Shown here one piece after another: positions 36,410 through 49,300 of a stretch of DNA of 64,000 nt; the first letter of the stretch is position 1; each line of letters starts with the position of its first letter. The notes beneath the pieces are model-generated. The model did no database searches. It had not been told where the DNA came from and worked only from the letters and a program-made list of their open reading frames with translations. The stretch lies in the NCBI GenBank assembly GCA_013397845.1, contig VZTG01010316.1, positions 1,173,496 to 1,237,495 of the forward strand. Reading direction: 5' to 3'. Source of the stretch: Melanocharis versteri. Lineage: Eukaryota; Chordata; Aves; Passeriformes; Melanocharitidae. The translations under genes and the position numbers were made by a program.

Positions 36410-36625
36410 AAGTTTGGGTTAGGAAGAACCTTTAAAGGCCATGTAGTCCAACCCCCTGCAATGAACAGGGACATTTTTAACTAGATCAGGTTGCTCAGAG
36501 CCTCTTTCAACCTGATCTTGAATGTTTCCAGGGATGGGGCATCTACCACCTCTCTGGGCATCTTGTCCCAGTCTGAATCTACCCTTCTTAGTTTAAAACC
36601 ATTACCCCATATCCTTTTTCTATAA
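36410..36625 (-). mobile_element. CR1 LINE, antisense 3' fragment
   Basis: From left to right this reads as the complement of a CR1 3' end. The blocks are AGTTTGGGTTAGGAAGAACC, TAGTCCAACCCCCTGCAATG, AACAGGGACATTTTTAACTA, CAGGTTGCTCAGAGCC, AACCTGATCTTGAATGTTTC, CAGGGATGGGGCATCTACCA, and AGTTTAAAACCATTACCCCA. This is the common avian subfamily with the 'tccaaccccctgc' and 'tttaaaaccattacccc' words. It is 5' truncated at about 36625, followed by a run of A. The terminal ATTCTATG tail is lost or decayed. Confidence 0.92.
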
Positions 36626-39600
36626 TAATTTTAAAAAAAAAAAAAAGTTCTGGAAGGATTGATACTTCTGTTTAATATCTAAGCCTTGATTGAAGGTAGA
36701 TGCTCTATGATTACTGTCAAACGAAGGGGACTCAAAGCAGCATATTTTCCAAAGACTGCTGATGGTAGTGAAGACCTATGTTTTTTGGGGACTGATATCC
36801 TCTTCTGGTGAGCTTTGATATTCACATTTTAAAAAATAATTTGTTTTCAAATAAAGTCACTAACACAATGGTGATGGGTATAAGTCAAGTTGAACTAGAA
36901 GGGGGAGAGGATCCATCAAAAATATTATACACAGAAACTTGTCTGTACAAACCTCTGTAGAGATTTATACAAGTATCTTTGGAGAGCAAATACACACAGA
37001 AAAAATCTATATAGCCCATACTGACATCTACAAAGTCAAGTTCACTGCTGTTTTGACTTCTGATTCATTCTACAACCAATTGACGATGTGATCTTGAACA
37101 AAACAAATCCTTAAACCGAGCGCATGAATCTATATTTTGGCGGCTGAAAATGGTGAATACAGACTTTTGAAAGTGTTGAATATTTACAGGATGCTCATTC
37201 CAGGAATGATCCTTGCACCATACAAGCATACACTTCAAACACATGCTTGGGACTCCTGATTCCTTCTGTGGCTGTCTGGAGAGGAGAAGCAACAGATCAA
37301 TTTTTTGTATCATGAAGTGCCATGTAGTTCATAAGGATGCAACTTTAATGCAAGTCTGAGAAGACCACAGAAAAGGGTGAAAATATCTGTGAAAGACCTG
37401 CATTAAAACCTAAGTAGTACACTCATAGGTCATTAAGGGAGAAGAAGGGCTTTAAATAAATTTAGTAATTATTTTCTACTTATTAACTTTTTGAGGCTGT
37501 TGAAGGTTCAGCACAATAAAACACTGCTTGTACTTTTACTGTGACTAGGCTATCTCCTACTGTAATTTGTAGCAGAGGCACAATAACCTTTATATATGGC
37601 AACTTTTTGTTTATAGCAGAAACTCCACATAAGCAATATCAGACACCTAATGAGAGGAAAAGGAGATGGAAGTAAATTCCTCAACCCATTACCATGGATC
37701 ACATGGCATGGCACTTTCAAGTCCCTCCTCTCTGTTTGCACTGAAGGATAATTTTAATGATGCATGCTTCATTAAATATTCATTAATAAATATAGAAGTA
37801 TATGAAATGGTTAGATTATTAACAACACTATTTCACTGATAAAAGATAAATCAGTGCAAGCATATTTTTTTTTTTTACATTAAGCTTCTCAAGACAAGTG
37901 TGTGTATCAGTATGACTGGTTTTATCCTCTGCAATTTTCAGTTTGTCTTCATTTGAAAAGGGTCGATGCAAAATCAGAAGATACACGTGTGCTTATGGTT
38001 TGGGAAATTTGGTACCTAGTCAAGTCCATATGTAGATTCAATACGAAATCTCATCTTTGTTTTCCTTTGTTGGGCTGAACACAGAGAAATGGCTTATGCA
38101 GGAATTCTGCATATGGATCTTTCAGTACTGAGGTAGGCAGGGAGCCCCAGGGCCCTGCCCTGCTTTCCAGCAGCCTACAAGAAGTCATATGCCATAATTC
38201 CAAGCATGAAGTTCATGTGACTTAACTGGTCTACTGTGTTGTTGAGTGTGATTTTTCCCAAAAAAGCATGTGATTTTCTTGGGTTACTGCTATGGTTATT
38301 AATCTTAGTGCAGAAAGAAAGGAGGCAATTTAAAGACAGTCATCTAGGACAAAACTAAGGCATCATTACTGTTGTTTCCACATGGGAAAATCTCATTCTG
38401 ACATATCATTATGGTTTCTAAGAGGATTAGAAAAATTCATCTTCTGAATACACTTTTTTCCCCTGTTGTACTTTGCAGTAAATATATCCCTTGTAGTGGT
38501 GCTTTGGCTACTCTTAGATTTGCCAGGTTAACTATAAGCCTTGCATAGCTGACTCTTCATCTGTGTCTTTTTGTCAACAGCTCTGGCAAAATCCCCAGCC
38601 GATGCAACCTGGCCTACCTCCATGAAAGTCAATGGACACCAGCTGAGAATTTGGCTCCCTCAGCAGCTTTGGCTGCATGTGCAAATTCATCAACCCAGTG
38701 GAGATAATGAATTCAGGCACTGATTTCAGTGGAATTTTTTTCTGGATTCTTTATCAGCGAGGTAGAGAACACACCAGAAATTTCTCTTGGCTTTCACCTT
38801 TAAAGAAAACATTTTGGAAGACTCAGGAGAGCTGTAGAGTTTTGCTGCTGTAGCTGTCTGCAGAATTAAGCTATAGTACAGCAACTAAAAAATATATATG
38901 TGTTTGAGCAAACATGGCCTCAGCTGGGTTCTTTGGCTACACTGAATATCTGAACATGGTCTTCAGACATCTGAACACAGAAAGGTGAAATGGTTGTTAT
39001 TGTTAGAAATATCTCATGGAGAATATCATGGAAACCTAGCCAATATATTTTACTGTGATGTCTCTTGTAGTTCTTCTACCCATAAGACAGATGAGGTCCA
39101 AACTGATGATGAACTGGTGCTGCATTCAAGCCTGAGTACATGGCAGCTATTTCCAGTGTCTGTGCTACCAAATCAAATATTTTTTTCTTAAGGAGGCCAG
39201 CTGTCTCTGTAATGTTCAAAGGCCTTCCTATTCAGAGGTTTGCTTCCACGCTACAAATCTCTTGCTATCCAGGGCAGGATACATGCAAGCTGCCCTGAAC
39301 ATGCTAATTCACAGGATGTGCCTGAGAAGAATTTGAGGGACTATTCAGTTGACCAGGGCCAAGACAGTGCCGGGACTCTAAAAATGCAGCAATATTCACT
39401 GGGCTTCAATGGTCAGGAGCTCCTTGAATTGCTGGTATAATCAGAGCCTAAGGCTCCAAGCCCACCAGAGATGAAATATGGGGAAGGCATGTGTGGTTAT
39501 CACCACTGAAGCCAGAGCAAGACTCTTTTCAAGCATCCATGGTTCTGAGGTTTTCTGTCCGTGAACATGTTTAAGTGCTCAAAAATCATATTCTTCACTT

Positions 39601-40560
39601 AAATACTAAAAAAGCTTGAGCTGTCCATTTGACTTGACTTTTTTTTCCTTAATCCTTTACTGCACAACATTCGTTCTGAGTCTTTTTTTATAGGGTAAAA
39701 TCACCTAATTTTTATTTCTAGGTTGTTATCATAGATGGACCTAATTACCAGAGTAAACAGGGTGTGGAAATCTTCTAATTTTTTTGGTATATTTCACAAT
39801 CCTATGACACATTAATTACATCTTTCTGTTTGTTAACAGAACTTAAAGGAGGTCTGCAAGTGATTTTTAAAGGGCTAGTTAAAAACGTGCAATTATCTTA
39901 TGCCCTTTAAAAGAAAATATCTACAAAATTTTCACCTTTAAAATTACTACTTCATGTGTTCAGCTCTCTCTGGGCACTTTAAATCCAAATGTCTTCATTA
40001 GTCAGTTTATTAGTCTATGGCTATTAGAAGACAGCTTTCGAAAAGGTGGTGTTATTCCCAGACCTTGACTTGACAGAGGTTGAAAAATACTGGCTCTGGT
40101 TCTAAAGAAACAAAATAGCTTCTGGGCTGGATCTTTGTAAGCATCTGAAAATTATATTGGATGCTTGTAAAGAAGAAGCATCTCTGAAAGCCTTTCATTT
40201 TTAACCTTTTCTTTTTTCTGTTTTTTGTTCGTTTGTTTGTTTGGGTTTTGTTGTTTGGTTTTTCTAAGCTACACATGCAGGTTCTTTCAGGAGCAGGGAC
40301 ATTCAATCCTACAGAGGTTTGTGAAGGTTTTTTTCCATTATTTACTTGGCTTCAGTATTTTTCCAAGTACCAAGGTACTTTCAGTTTTTTGAAAATGAGA
40401 AAAAAACTAATGTTGTCAGCATCAATAAATCAACAACCAGGAAGAGTCACTTCCTATCAGGGTTTCAGAAGTGCTTCATGATTTTCCGATCTCCTGTCTG
40501 TACTAATCATCTCTGATGTTTCACATATGCATGGTATATGATGCCAGGTTTTAAAACATA
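36626..40560. other. Unrecognised non-coding sequence
   Basis: About 3.9 kb without a supportable gene. It contains an A run directly after the CR1 fragment, a T run at about 37866-37877, a palindromic-repeat copy at 38590-38660 and a T/G-rich tract with GTTT units at about 40214-40262. The words TTTTTGTCAACAG before 38581 look like a splice acceptor, but the sequence that follows is repeat-like, not exonic. Confidence 0.5.
38590..38665. repeat. Short palindromic interspersed repeat (copy B)
   Basis: CATGAAAGTCAATGGACACC, then AGCTGAGAATTTGGCTCC matches one half of the same repeat ('...tgaagtcaatgg...tacaccagctgaggatctggccc'). The left half is poorly preserved. It is followed by further words of similar type (CACTGATTTCAGTGGAATTT near 38718-38737). 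Confidence 0.5.
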
Positions 40561-40563
40561 GCT

Positions 40564-40653
40564 GAGGAAGGAAATAAGGAAGGAAGGAAGGAAGAAAGAA
40601 GAAAAGAAAAGAAAAAAAGGCCAGAAGGAAGAAAGGAAGGCAGGCAGGAAGGC
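40564..40653 (+). repeat. (GGAA)n-type purine microsatellite
   Basis: Imperfect GGAA, GAAA and AAAG units. One uninterrupted purine-only run covers 40576-40620. A second block, with CAGG units, ends near 40653. Long polypurine tracts can form triplex DNA, and (GGAA)n can bind ETS factors; neither can be concluded here. Confidence 0.88.
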
Positions 40654-43600
40654 TGAATTATTTGTTTATAACTATATAACATCCTATTATATGTGGTGCT
40701 GGACAGGATCCCTCAGAAGTCAATTAATGCCAGACACAGCCTAGTAGTTGAGACAGACATATAAACAAAAAAAAAGGAGGAACCCTCCTCCTTACTTGCT
40801 GCATATAGGTGTATATGTGTGTGTATTTTCATAAATACATGAAATAGTCACACAGTTGTCAATATTCCAATATTGTTATTTGTGTTCACATCAAAATGTA
40901 AATGAAAAATGAACAAGCCTAATATATCTTACTAGCTTAAAGCTATGGATGCTAGAAAACTGCCACAAATACTGCTGCCATCTGCAATGCAGTTGCTGAA
41001 ATGTGCTGTCATTTCGATAGGAGGAGAAACAGATATAATGCCAAGTTTTCCTAGATGTTCATAAAATCACTTGATTGCACTAGTTATTTTATTGCACTGG
41101 TTAATTTAACGTATAGATATTATTAACAGTACTGATGGTTGGTTGGTTGGTTGGTATTTTTGTTTACAATCTTGAATGGTTTTATTAACAGGTTTCCAGT
41201 TTGGCATGCATGTATTAATTTTGAGTGTGGTGGAGAGATGGCAATGTAGCAACAATATTAATTTTATCTTTCCCTTTAACTGCGGTCAGGATTGTTTTAA
41301 TGAAGTATTCACTGTCTACTTGCTCCTTTTTTTCCAGTTTATTTTGATATTTATTTCAGAAAAGTTTATGGATAATGTGTTACTTGTGATGTTTGTTTTT
41401 CTTGATGCTTGAATAGGAAGATAATATATTGTCAGATTTTTAAAGGTGAGTTCTAACTCTGGAGCTTTTAGGGAAAACTTGAGAATGGCGAGCAGAAGAC
41501 TTGAAAACATGGAAGGTAAAAACTATTACTCTCTTTATGAGTATCTGAATTTCACGGCTTCATGTGGGAAAGTTGCTAATGCTGCTCTTGTCCCACAGTT
41601 TCATCAGCTCAGGCTGCTATTAAAAATGGTCATCAATACCCAGAAAATTTCTTTAGGGATATATGCTGATTTTTATAATCTTCAGTAAGAGTCCAGAAAC
41701 ACACGCAGGACTTCCTGAGGATAAGGCTTCTATTAGAAACTCACCAAGGTTTCCCTTGCTTTGTCCATGCACAGTCACTCAGCTAAACTGCAGAAGAGTT
41801 AGGAGTGCCAAGGAGTGACCAGATGGAAGACCCCTCTGAAACCAGAGAATGGTGTTGAAGGGAGGAACAGCCAGTGTTCCTTCCTCTGTACACTTGGATA
41901 GAGCTGAAGCACGTGCCCCAGGCCCTGGGAAATGCTTTTGAGAGCGAGTCTTGGAAAACTTTTCTGAATCACCAGCTTGTTTGCACGGCACCACCTCCTG
42001 CAGGATGTCTGGTGGTTATTGTCCAGACTCAAGACCCCATAGCAAAAGCCATCTTGCTTTCTGCACAGTCTTAACAAATGTACATCATGTTTCGACAGTA
42101 TTAATGTCACCATTGACCTTAGGATACTTTCTGAGGAATTTACGCCTTGATGCCATGGACTGCTCTGTTAAAAATATACACAAAGCTGTCTTCAGATATG
42201 GTAAAATGGTTCAGCAGGGCCAAGTCAGTTCCACTTCCAGCACTGCTTAAGTAGTAATTTTAAAACAGTTCCGACTGTTTAGCAAATTGTAATTAATATT
42301 GTTCAGATGCCATGGTGCTAAAAGAGAAGTAGAAAGAAAGCTGGAGAAAGAGAGAGATGTGTTTCCACTAATATATAGACCAGTGTCCCAAAAGGTTTCT
42401 TTCACAGGGTGTCACTTGGAGTGCTGAACACCAGGAGCTAATCCACTCAGGTCACACCAAAATAAAACTGACAGGAGAAAGAATCAAGGCAATATGTGAA
42501 GATGTAGAAATAACTTCTATTAGCATTTTTAATGGTGCCCTGTGACTGCCAAAGAGGTAATATAGAAAAGTGGTTTTAATGTAATGCAGAAGGTTGTAAG
42601 TGTTCAAAAAAATCAGTTGGGATTTTGCCTCCGTGGGAGAGGGATCAAGGCTTCAGAGAGCTACTTTGTTGGCTTTTAACTTTTAACAGCCAAGACAAAT
42701 TTATTATTCACATGCATTACAACACCAATTTTGAAACGTGAAGGAACAGCATAAGAGAGGAAGTACTTGGTTTCTGTGGGACAGAGTGAGAAGTGTTATG
42801 CAGATAATTGTAGAAATTAACTGAGTACACTACACACTTTCAGCATATGACATGACTGAAACATATAGCTGTTCTAGTATGTCATAATTTTTCGCTTCTT
42901 AAAAGAAGTGTTGAACCTGATGAGGAACAGCTTGCGTTGGGTCCCACTGATTTAATTTGTACATACTGTAATTTACTAGGCTACAGTAAAAGCAGTCATT
43001 TTGTGAGGCTATCATAAGCTCATTAGAAGCGTACTGAGAAAGCTTAATGGCTTACAACCCACAGCTTCATGCATCCATTTTACAGAGATCCCTTCCCAAC
43101 AGAGCCTGACGCATGATGTTCTATGCTGCTGGCAGTACAGTAGTTTTCACACACACTCCAGAAAATTAGAGGTATTTGTGAATAACAAGATTAAAGACAG
43201 AGCCAACATTTCAGAAGCACTTGGAGTGCTGCTGGGACAGGGAAAATCTTATGTATTGTTAACCATGGTGAGGCTGGTTAGCTGTTAAGTACTGTATAGT
43301 GTAACTAATCAAAAGCCCTAGCATCTCAGACAATGGAACAGAAATAATTACTCTCCCAGAGCTACTATTGTTTCGTGTTCAGCCTTCTCTGGACTAATAA
43401 GGGGTTTAATTTAAATTGTGTTAAGAAAGTACCAGTATTAAAAAGAACTACAGCATTCAGTTGCTCTGAACACAGCATCAGGTAAACTACATAATGGATT
43501 TAGACATAATGGCCCAATGGAGAGTGAAGTACAAACAAACTCCTTTTCCATCTCCTTCTCCATTTGCTCTCTTTATTAACCTCCAATGCTTTAGGATACA

Positions 43601-46248
43601 AAATAATAAGGGCACTTTGCCAAAAAGAGAAGAAAAAAAGAGAATTTAAAACAAGGAAAAAGGAGAGAGAAAAACAAAATGCGTAGAGTGTTCTGCATCC
43701 AATTAACTGAGCTTAGAGATGGGTACATTTTTAGCATCAAGTGGACGGACGCAATGAGCTAGTCCCCCAGCTGGTAAAATAAAAATCAGGACATCTCTGT
43801 TCATATGAGTGGGGCTGCTCTGATTTGACACCATCTAACATTAAGATTCATATTTAGAAACTTTTGTCTGTCGTTCTCTTCCCGAAAGGAAGAGCATGCT
43901 ACTCCTGTAGGATGCACTGGTGACTGCTGTCCAGGAAAGCACTTTAAACACATGCATACTCTCACAGTTGCCAGTAGACCTCATCTTCCAGTGTAAACCA
44001 GTGTGTGTCACTGGACTTGGCCTACAATTCTTACTGCTCAGCAGGTTTGAGCATGTGGCCGCCTCCATTACAGATTGTAGCTGTGTGAGTTCTCTCCATT
44101 GAGAATAAATTAATAAATTGCCAGTTGTGTCACTTTGTTTTGTTCAACTGCTTTAGAAAAGCAAAAATATTATTACGGGTATACATCCTTGACATAACAG
44201 TAAATAACATATCTTTTATTTTTTTTCCAGAAATATGTTTCCTTTAGTCTTTTATACATTATTTTCTAGCCATGCTATTGCTTCTTAATTGCATAACTGA
44301 GGGTTAAATGGCGAGTTAATTCTTCTTAGCAGCTGACTGAAAATTCAAGAGTTTTGGGTGAAAAGCGAGGAGCCGGGGGACAAAGGCTGGCCCATGGCAG
44401 TGACATAGAGACTTTAACAAGTCAAGTAAACCAGTACTTGCATGCTGGAGAGCTGAAATTAAAATGCATGTGGGCATATTGAGGCCAGTTTCAAATTTGC
44501 TTGGATGCAAGTTTACAGGTTTATCTTCATTAGAGCTGAGCTGGTGGGTGACCAACACCCACAAAATCTGTTACCCCTACCTTTATCAGAACTTGGAAGA
44601 TGTCTCTGCGTTTCTGATCTTATTCTACAAAGACTGCCTCCAAAATACAGTGCTTCTGGGAACTGCTAGACTAGAAAATGCTGACTGCTTGCACTACAGT
44701 TAGTTTTGTTAGAACCATTACTTTTCAGATGAGATTAATATTATTCAGTTGCAAATGAAAAAAAAAAGGTTTGGTACAGCATTTTTATTGTAGCTCTGAG
44801 TGTATGCTATGGTTATAGCAAAAAAATCACATTCAGCATAAACCCCGTATTATTAATTTATTCCTTGTCCACTGCATTCAGAATGTCTCTGTGTTATTAA
44901 GTTCAACCTATTTGTGATTTGAATTCAAAGACCGATCTAACCTTTGAGGTCAGCAGAAGTAATATATAATTTCCTAATCAGAACCTGTTGCATGCTTCTC
45001 TATATAATGTGAATATTTTTTTTACAAAAAAATAAAATGGAAAGTGACTGAGGCTTTCTGAGTTTGATATCTTTGTTTTTGAGCCAGACACTTCTTTATC
45101 AGTTTGCCCAAGGAATAACTACCTTAAAAAACTTTTTTTCTGAAATATGCCAGAGTTTAGACTTCATTTGGGGCTTCATAGAGAAGCTTGTTCAGCAGGC
45201 ACCTTTGATCTGGAGAGTTTCAGAGATAACATGGGAGAAACAAAAGAGCTGGTCCTAGTATCTGAGCTTCTTAAAACTGATTAACTTCTCTGTTGGTTGT
45301 TCCATTTCACTTCTCTCTGGGACACCCAATTAAATGAAAAAGTGTGTTTATGTCTGTGTATCTTGGGGTTGTGGGGTTTTTTTTAAATAAGAAAGAGAAA
45401 TCCAGTTAAATTCAATTTAAGAATTTACACTCAGATTTTTCACCAGTGAAATAAGGGGCATTTTAACTTTATGTATTTCTTCTTTTTAGAATGTATTTGA
45501 CCATTCTTTGACCCAAGACAATCCTTGACTGGTCTTTATGCATGTAGTTATTTGGCACACCGTGCATGGCATATTCGAACAACTATTTCACACAAAAACA
45601 TGAATTACAGACACATAAAATTTTTGTGAACTGGGCTGTAAAATTTCTGATGCAGTAGTCTCTATCTAACTTGACAGCTGGTATCTGATCTGAAAATAGT
45701 GTATTTTTCCTCAAATGCTAGTCGTCCTGTTACTTTGCACTGCATAGATATGAACACATGTATGGATGAGAAATAATCTGGAACAAAATCTTCTAGAATA
45801 ATGGTAATTATGTGCCACTTTGGCATGAGCATGCCTGAGTCCATGATGGTCTCCTGGAAAATGTGCTTCCAGTGCTGTGTGCGCTTAGTAATGCCCTAGA
45901 TCAGAAACAAACGTTCTGAGCCAGACCTTGCAACATTTATTCTTTAAAAGGAAAGTCTTCTGTGGATTGTATTCCTAAATAAAGGCTTGAGAATTGGACC
46001 TAAACTGTGCATGTGGAGGGATAATGGATAGAGTAGATGTTCTGCCGCACTCCAGAGAGGATGAGCTGGAGTGAAAAATCTGAGGAACAAATGTTCTTGA
46101 CAATGTCAGAGCTGGGAGCTGTGGTGTGCAGTGTCTGCTTTCTCTGCCTTGATAACAGACCTGATGTGGTTTTGATTTGCATTTCTGTGCCAGCCCAAGC
46201 TTTGCTGACATGTTTTGAGTGTGTACCTGGGTATGCATTTTCAATTTT
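40654..46248. other. Unrecognised non-coding sequence with simple repeats
   Basis: About 5.6 kb without a supportable gene. A (TTGG)5 microsatellite lies at 41136-41155. A purine-rich stretch lies at 43622-43676 and a palindromic-repeat copy at 43766-43836. A stretch at 41790-42010 is somewhat more GC-rich, with short frames on both strands, but neither a family nor splice-bounded exons can be recognised. Confidence 0.5.
43766..43836. repeat. Short palindromic interspersed repeat (copy D)
   Basis: The left half has CCCAGCTGGTAAAAT...AATCAGGACATCTCTG. The right half has GGGGCTGCTCTGATTTGACACCATCT. The halves are imperfect reverse complements around 43800, in the pattern 'cagctggtgtaaatcag...ctgatttacaccagct' of the sauropsid palindromic repeat. 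With copies A-C it suggests one dispersed family. Confidence 0.5.
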
Positions 46249-46908
46249 CACAGAATCATAGAATATGCTGCGTTGGAAGGGACCCATCAGAATCATCGAG
46301 TCCAACTCCTGGCCCTGCACTGGACACCCCCAGAGTCACACCACGTGCCTGAGAGCATTGTCCAAAATGTTCTTGAACTCTGTCAGGTTTGGTGCTGTGA
46401 CCACTTCTCTGAGAAGTCTGTTCCAGTGCCCAAGAACCCTCTGCGTGAAGAATCTCTTCCTGATATCCGACCTAAATCTCGCCTGACCCAGCTTCATGCC
46501 ATTTTCTCCAGTTCTGTCACTGGTCACAAGAGTGAAGAGATCAATACCTTCCCCTCTGCTTCCCCTCATGAGGATGTTGAAGACCATAATGAGGTCTCCT
46601 CTCTGTCTCCTCTTCTCCAGGCTGAACAAACCAAGTGACCTCAGCCACTCCTCATTAGGTTTGCCCTTCAGATGTTTCACCATTCTCATGACCCTCCTTT
46701 GGACACTCTCTAACAGCTTAATGTCTTTTTTATATTGTGGTGCCCAAAACTGCTCACAGGACTCGAGGTGAGTGCAGAGCAGAGCAGGACAATCCCCTCC
46801 CTGGCCTGGCTGGCGATGCTGTGCCTGATGCACCCCAGGACACGTTTGGCCCTCCTGGCTGCCAGGGCACTGCTGGCTCATGTTCAACTTGCCATCGACC
46901 AGGACACT
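46249..46908 (-). mobile_element. CR1 LINE, antisense, ORF2 C-terminus and 3' end
   Basis: The best preserved transposable element in the window. The 3' tail is at the left (CACAGAATCATAGAATATGC), followed by the complement of the 'GGAGTTGGACTCGATGATTC' 3' UTR. On the minus strand ORF2 reads in frame from about 46765 to its stop near 46336, roughly 140 codons. It contains FWAPQYKKD, ESVQRRVMRMVKHL, LFSLEKRRQRGDLI, NGMKL, FFTQRVLGHWNRLL and a terminal region resembling the CR1 'KxxLDxALxHxV' end. Upstream, LVDGKLNMSQQC is in frame. About 34 codons between it and the ESCEQ region are in a shifted frame, apparently bounded by two compensating indels. The element is 5' truncated in the RT region near 46908, next to a T run. 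It cannot move by itself. It belongs to the same subfamily as the copy at 22497-22838. Confidence 0.95.
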
Positions 46909-48829
46909 GTTTTTTTTACTATGGGAGTCACAGCACCTCTCAATTACAGCAGATCTAGAAGGGAGACTGCAAGGTAGTTTGTAACATCTACCTGGAGAGA
47001 TATTTTCCCAGAGCAGTGTTTTCCTGTAAGAGATCACAGACACTCCATCTTTTTGAATTACAGTGGTGGAATGGAGAGCCGATGACAGGCTGAATTAATG
47101 CAGTGCTCTCCAGCAATTTGTGTAGTCTGGGAGGTTGCCAGAGAGACCACTAGCCCAGTGTAGGATGCTGGCTGTGGTTGCACTGAAGGGACAAGTAATA
47201 GGTGATTTTCTTAGATATCTCTCTTAGAGTTGGGTGCAGTGAGATGCTGACCAGCCTCAAAGGGAATTTGATTTGGATCATGATTAGTAATGCTGTTATT
47301 CTGTCGGGGTACCCTTCATGTAAATAATGGGAAGCAAACTGGTTCTTACATTTTTCAATTTGTTTCTAGCAGTTTTTCTTCATAATTACACAAAAGATGA
47401 CTCCTGAATACAAGGGAATGTGCAACATTATTTCTGGTGTGTTTTGGATTACAAAATGTCTGTTTGAATTATACTGAAGGAATGTATGTGTTTGTTGCTG
47501 TAAAGAGTTGATTAAATAATGTTCTTGTGGATAAGAAGTGTATGGGATTTTATAGTTCAAGAAAACAGTTGTAAGAAAAGCCTCTACAGTAAAGGGTGGG
47601 GGAGGAGCAGAAGAATAAAAATAGCTTTCTGGGTCATAAATATCCTCCATTATCACCTATGCAGTGTGCCCCATGTCCTTCTTTCTTCCTTCTCTCTCTT
47701 TCCTAGAAAAATAACTTGTTTCAGGTTTTTTTTTTTTTTTTTTTCAATTTTAGGATTGAGGGATTAGGCACATGCAGCCCTGTATTTACTCATTCCCTTG
47801 TTTTCCTACCAGCATGCCTCTCTGTGAGGCAAATCCCCCCTAACAAACCCTTCTGTGAAGCTTTGCCAGTGATTGCCAGCCTAAGAAAGAAGAAGATGAT
47901 GAAAATCTCCATTCCAATAATATGTGCAAACAAGCAAACAAAGCCACTCAAGGCTGTTTTGAGATTGAACTCTTGGAGCTACTTTGTGTAAAATTTCTTG
48001 TTTAGTGTATTTGGAAATGAATGTCCCAGTTCTTCAGGGTATGAGCCATATTTTCTTTGTGCTATTTCTAAAGTAAACTGTATAAAATATATTCCCTTTT
48101 TGTAGAAGTTGGAAGATAATGTGATAACTGCCTGTATCTATCTACATCTATCTCCCTGCCTGAAAGCCCAATAAATGTAACTAACTGTTATCGTACCTAC
48201 CTCCTTGTTACAAATAAACTCCGACACTGAAAAATATCACTGCCTCCTCTCACAGAGCGTCCTCAGCCTGTCTGTCTTCTAATCTGCAGATTTCTAGGAC
48301 AAGGAATTTTCTGATCTTGTGAAAATTCATGAAGGCAAATGTTTTTCCAAGCTCATTAGGGATAACAAAATAAAAGAAGAATATTCAATATTTCTGGGGA
48401 ATCACAACAAAAGAAACCCCACCCTATTGGTTCATATGAGTAAAAGTGTTTTCCTGGTTATTTTAAAAAAATCACTTGGATTTATATTTTTTTTTTTCTT
48501 TCTCTTATGAGTTTTCTAAAGTGACAGTTTAAGCTTGCTCTTTAACAAGAAAAAAATCTTTATAAATAATTCAAATGGGATATTTTGACAATTTTAAACA
48601 TTCTCTGCTCTTTTTACCAAGCAGAAAATTGGCTACTGGCAACTCTTTCTCAGGAGATAGTACTTTTAAGAAAACAACACTTCTCATATTGCAAAATAGG
48701 CTGAAGGATTCTACTCTGTCATGCAGGTCTTCCTGGCCTTGAGGCCACCTGTTCTCCCTGAGAAATATTTCCATGATATGTCACTGCTGCTTTCCATGGA
48801 GCAATCTTAGAGGAAGGTGACCTGCTTAG
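46909..48829. other. Unrecognised non-coding sequence
   Basis: About 1.9 kb between two CR1 fragments. A run of 19 T lies at 47726-47744. CTGTATCTATCTACATCTA near 48131-48149 is a short imperfect (ATCT) repeat. No gene, RNA or interspersed repeat can be supported. Confidence 0.55.
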
Positions 48830-49300
48830 TGGATTAGGGAAAGACTGTGGATGTACACGTGGGTGTTAGTAAATCTTTGATACTGTCTCTCACAGCCTTC
48901 TTCTGGACAGACAGGTTGCCCATGAGTTGGACAGGGTGCACTGTTCACTGGATGAAAAACCGGCTGGATGTCCAGGCCCAGAGAGTGGTGGTGAATGGAG
49001 TCAGATCCAGCTGGCAGTCTGTCACAGTGGTGTCCCCCAGGGCTCAGTACCGGGGCCTGTTTAATAACTTTATCGGTGATTTAGAAAAGGAGATCAAGGG
49101 CACCCTCCATCATCTCATGGACACACAAAGTTGGGTGGGAGTGTTGATCTGCTGGAGGGCAGGAAGGCTCTGCAGAGGGATCTGGACAGGCTGGATTGAT
49201 GGGCCAAGGCCAATTGCATGAGGTTCAGCAAGGCAACGAGTGCCGGACCCTGAGCTTGGGTCACAACAACTCCATGCAGCACTACAGGCTGGGGGAAGGA
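48830..49300 (+). mobile_element. CR1 LINE, internal reverse-transcriptase fragment
   Basis: A sense fragment from the middle of CR1 ORF2. It starts with a block like 'gatgagggaaaggctgtggatgt' (48832-48856), then TTGATACTGTCTCTCACAGC (the 'FDTVSHS' block) and CACTGGATGAAAAACCGGCT. It then has the RT motif GVPQGSV, intact at 49029-49049, and ends with LDRLDxWAxAN-like, 'ATGAGGTTCAGCAAGG' and 'CTGAGCTTGGGTCACAACAA' blocks. The catalytic FADD box has decayed to L-M-D, with a codon lost (49114-49122). The frame is broken several times. Unlike most CR1 copies it lacks the 3' end, so it was probably cut by a later deletion or rearrangement. Confidence 0.9.

Noticed and set aside
38569..38660. Possible exon after TTTTTGTCAACAG
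   Set aside because: The acceptor-like sequence is followed by words of the palindromic interspersed repeat, and no donor or coding similarity is seen.
41799..42250. Overlapping frames of about 100 residues on both strands
   Set aside because: No family resemblance, and the frames compete with each other on opposite strands. The region is slightly GC-richer, which lowers stop frequency.
46219..46977. Plus-strand frames up to 139 residues
   Set aside because: They are the antisense of the CR1 ORF2 remnant, which explains the open frames.
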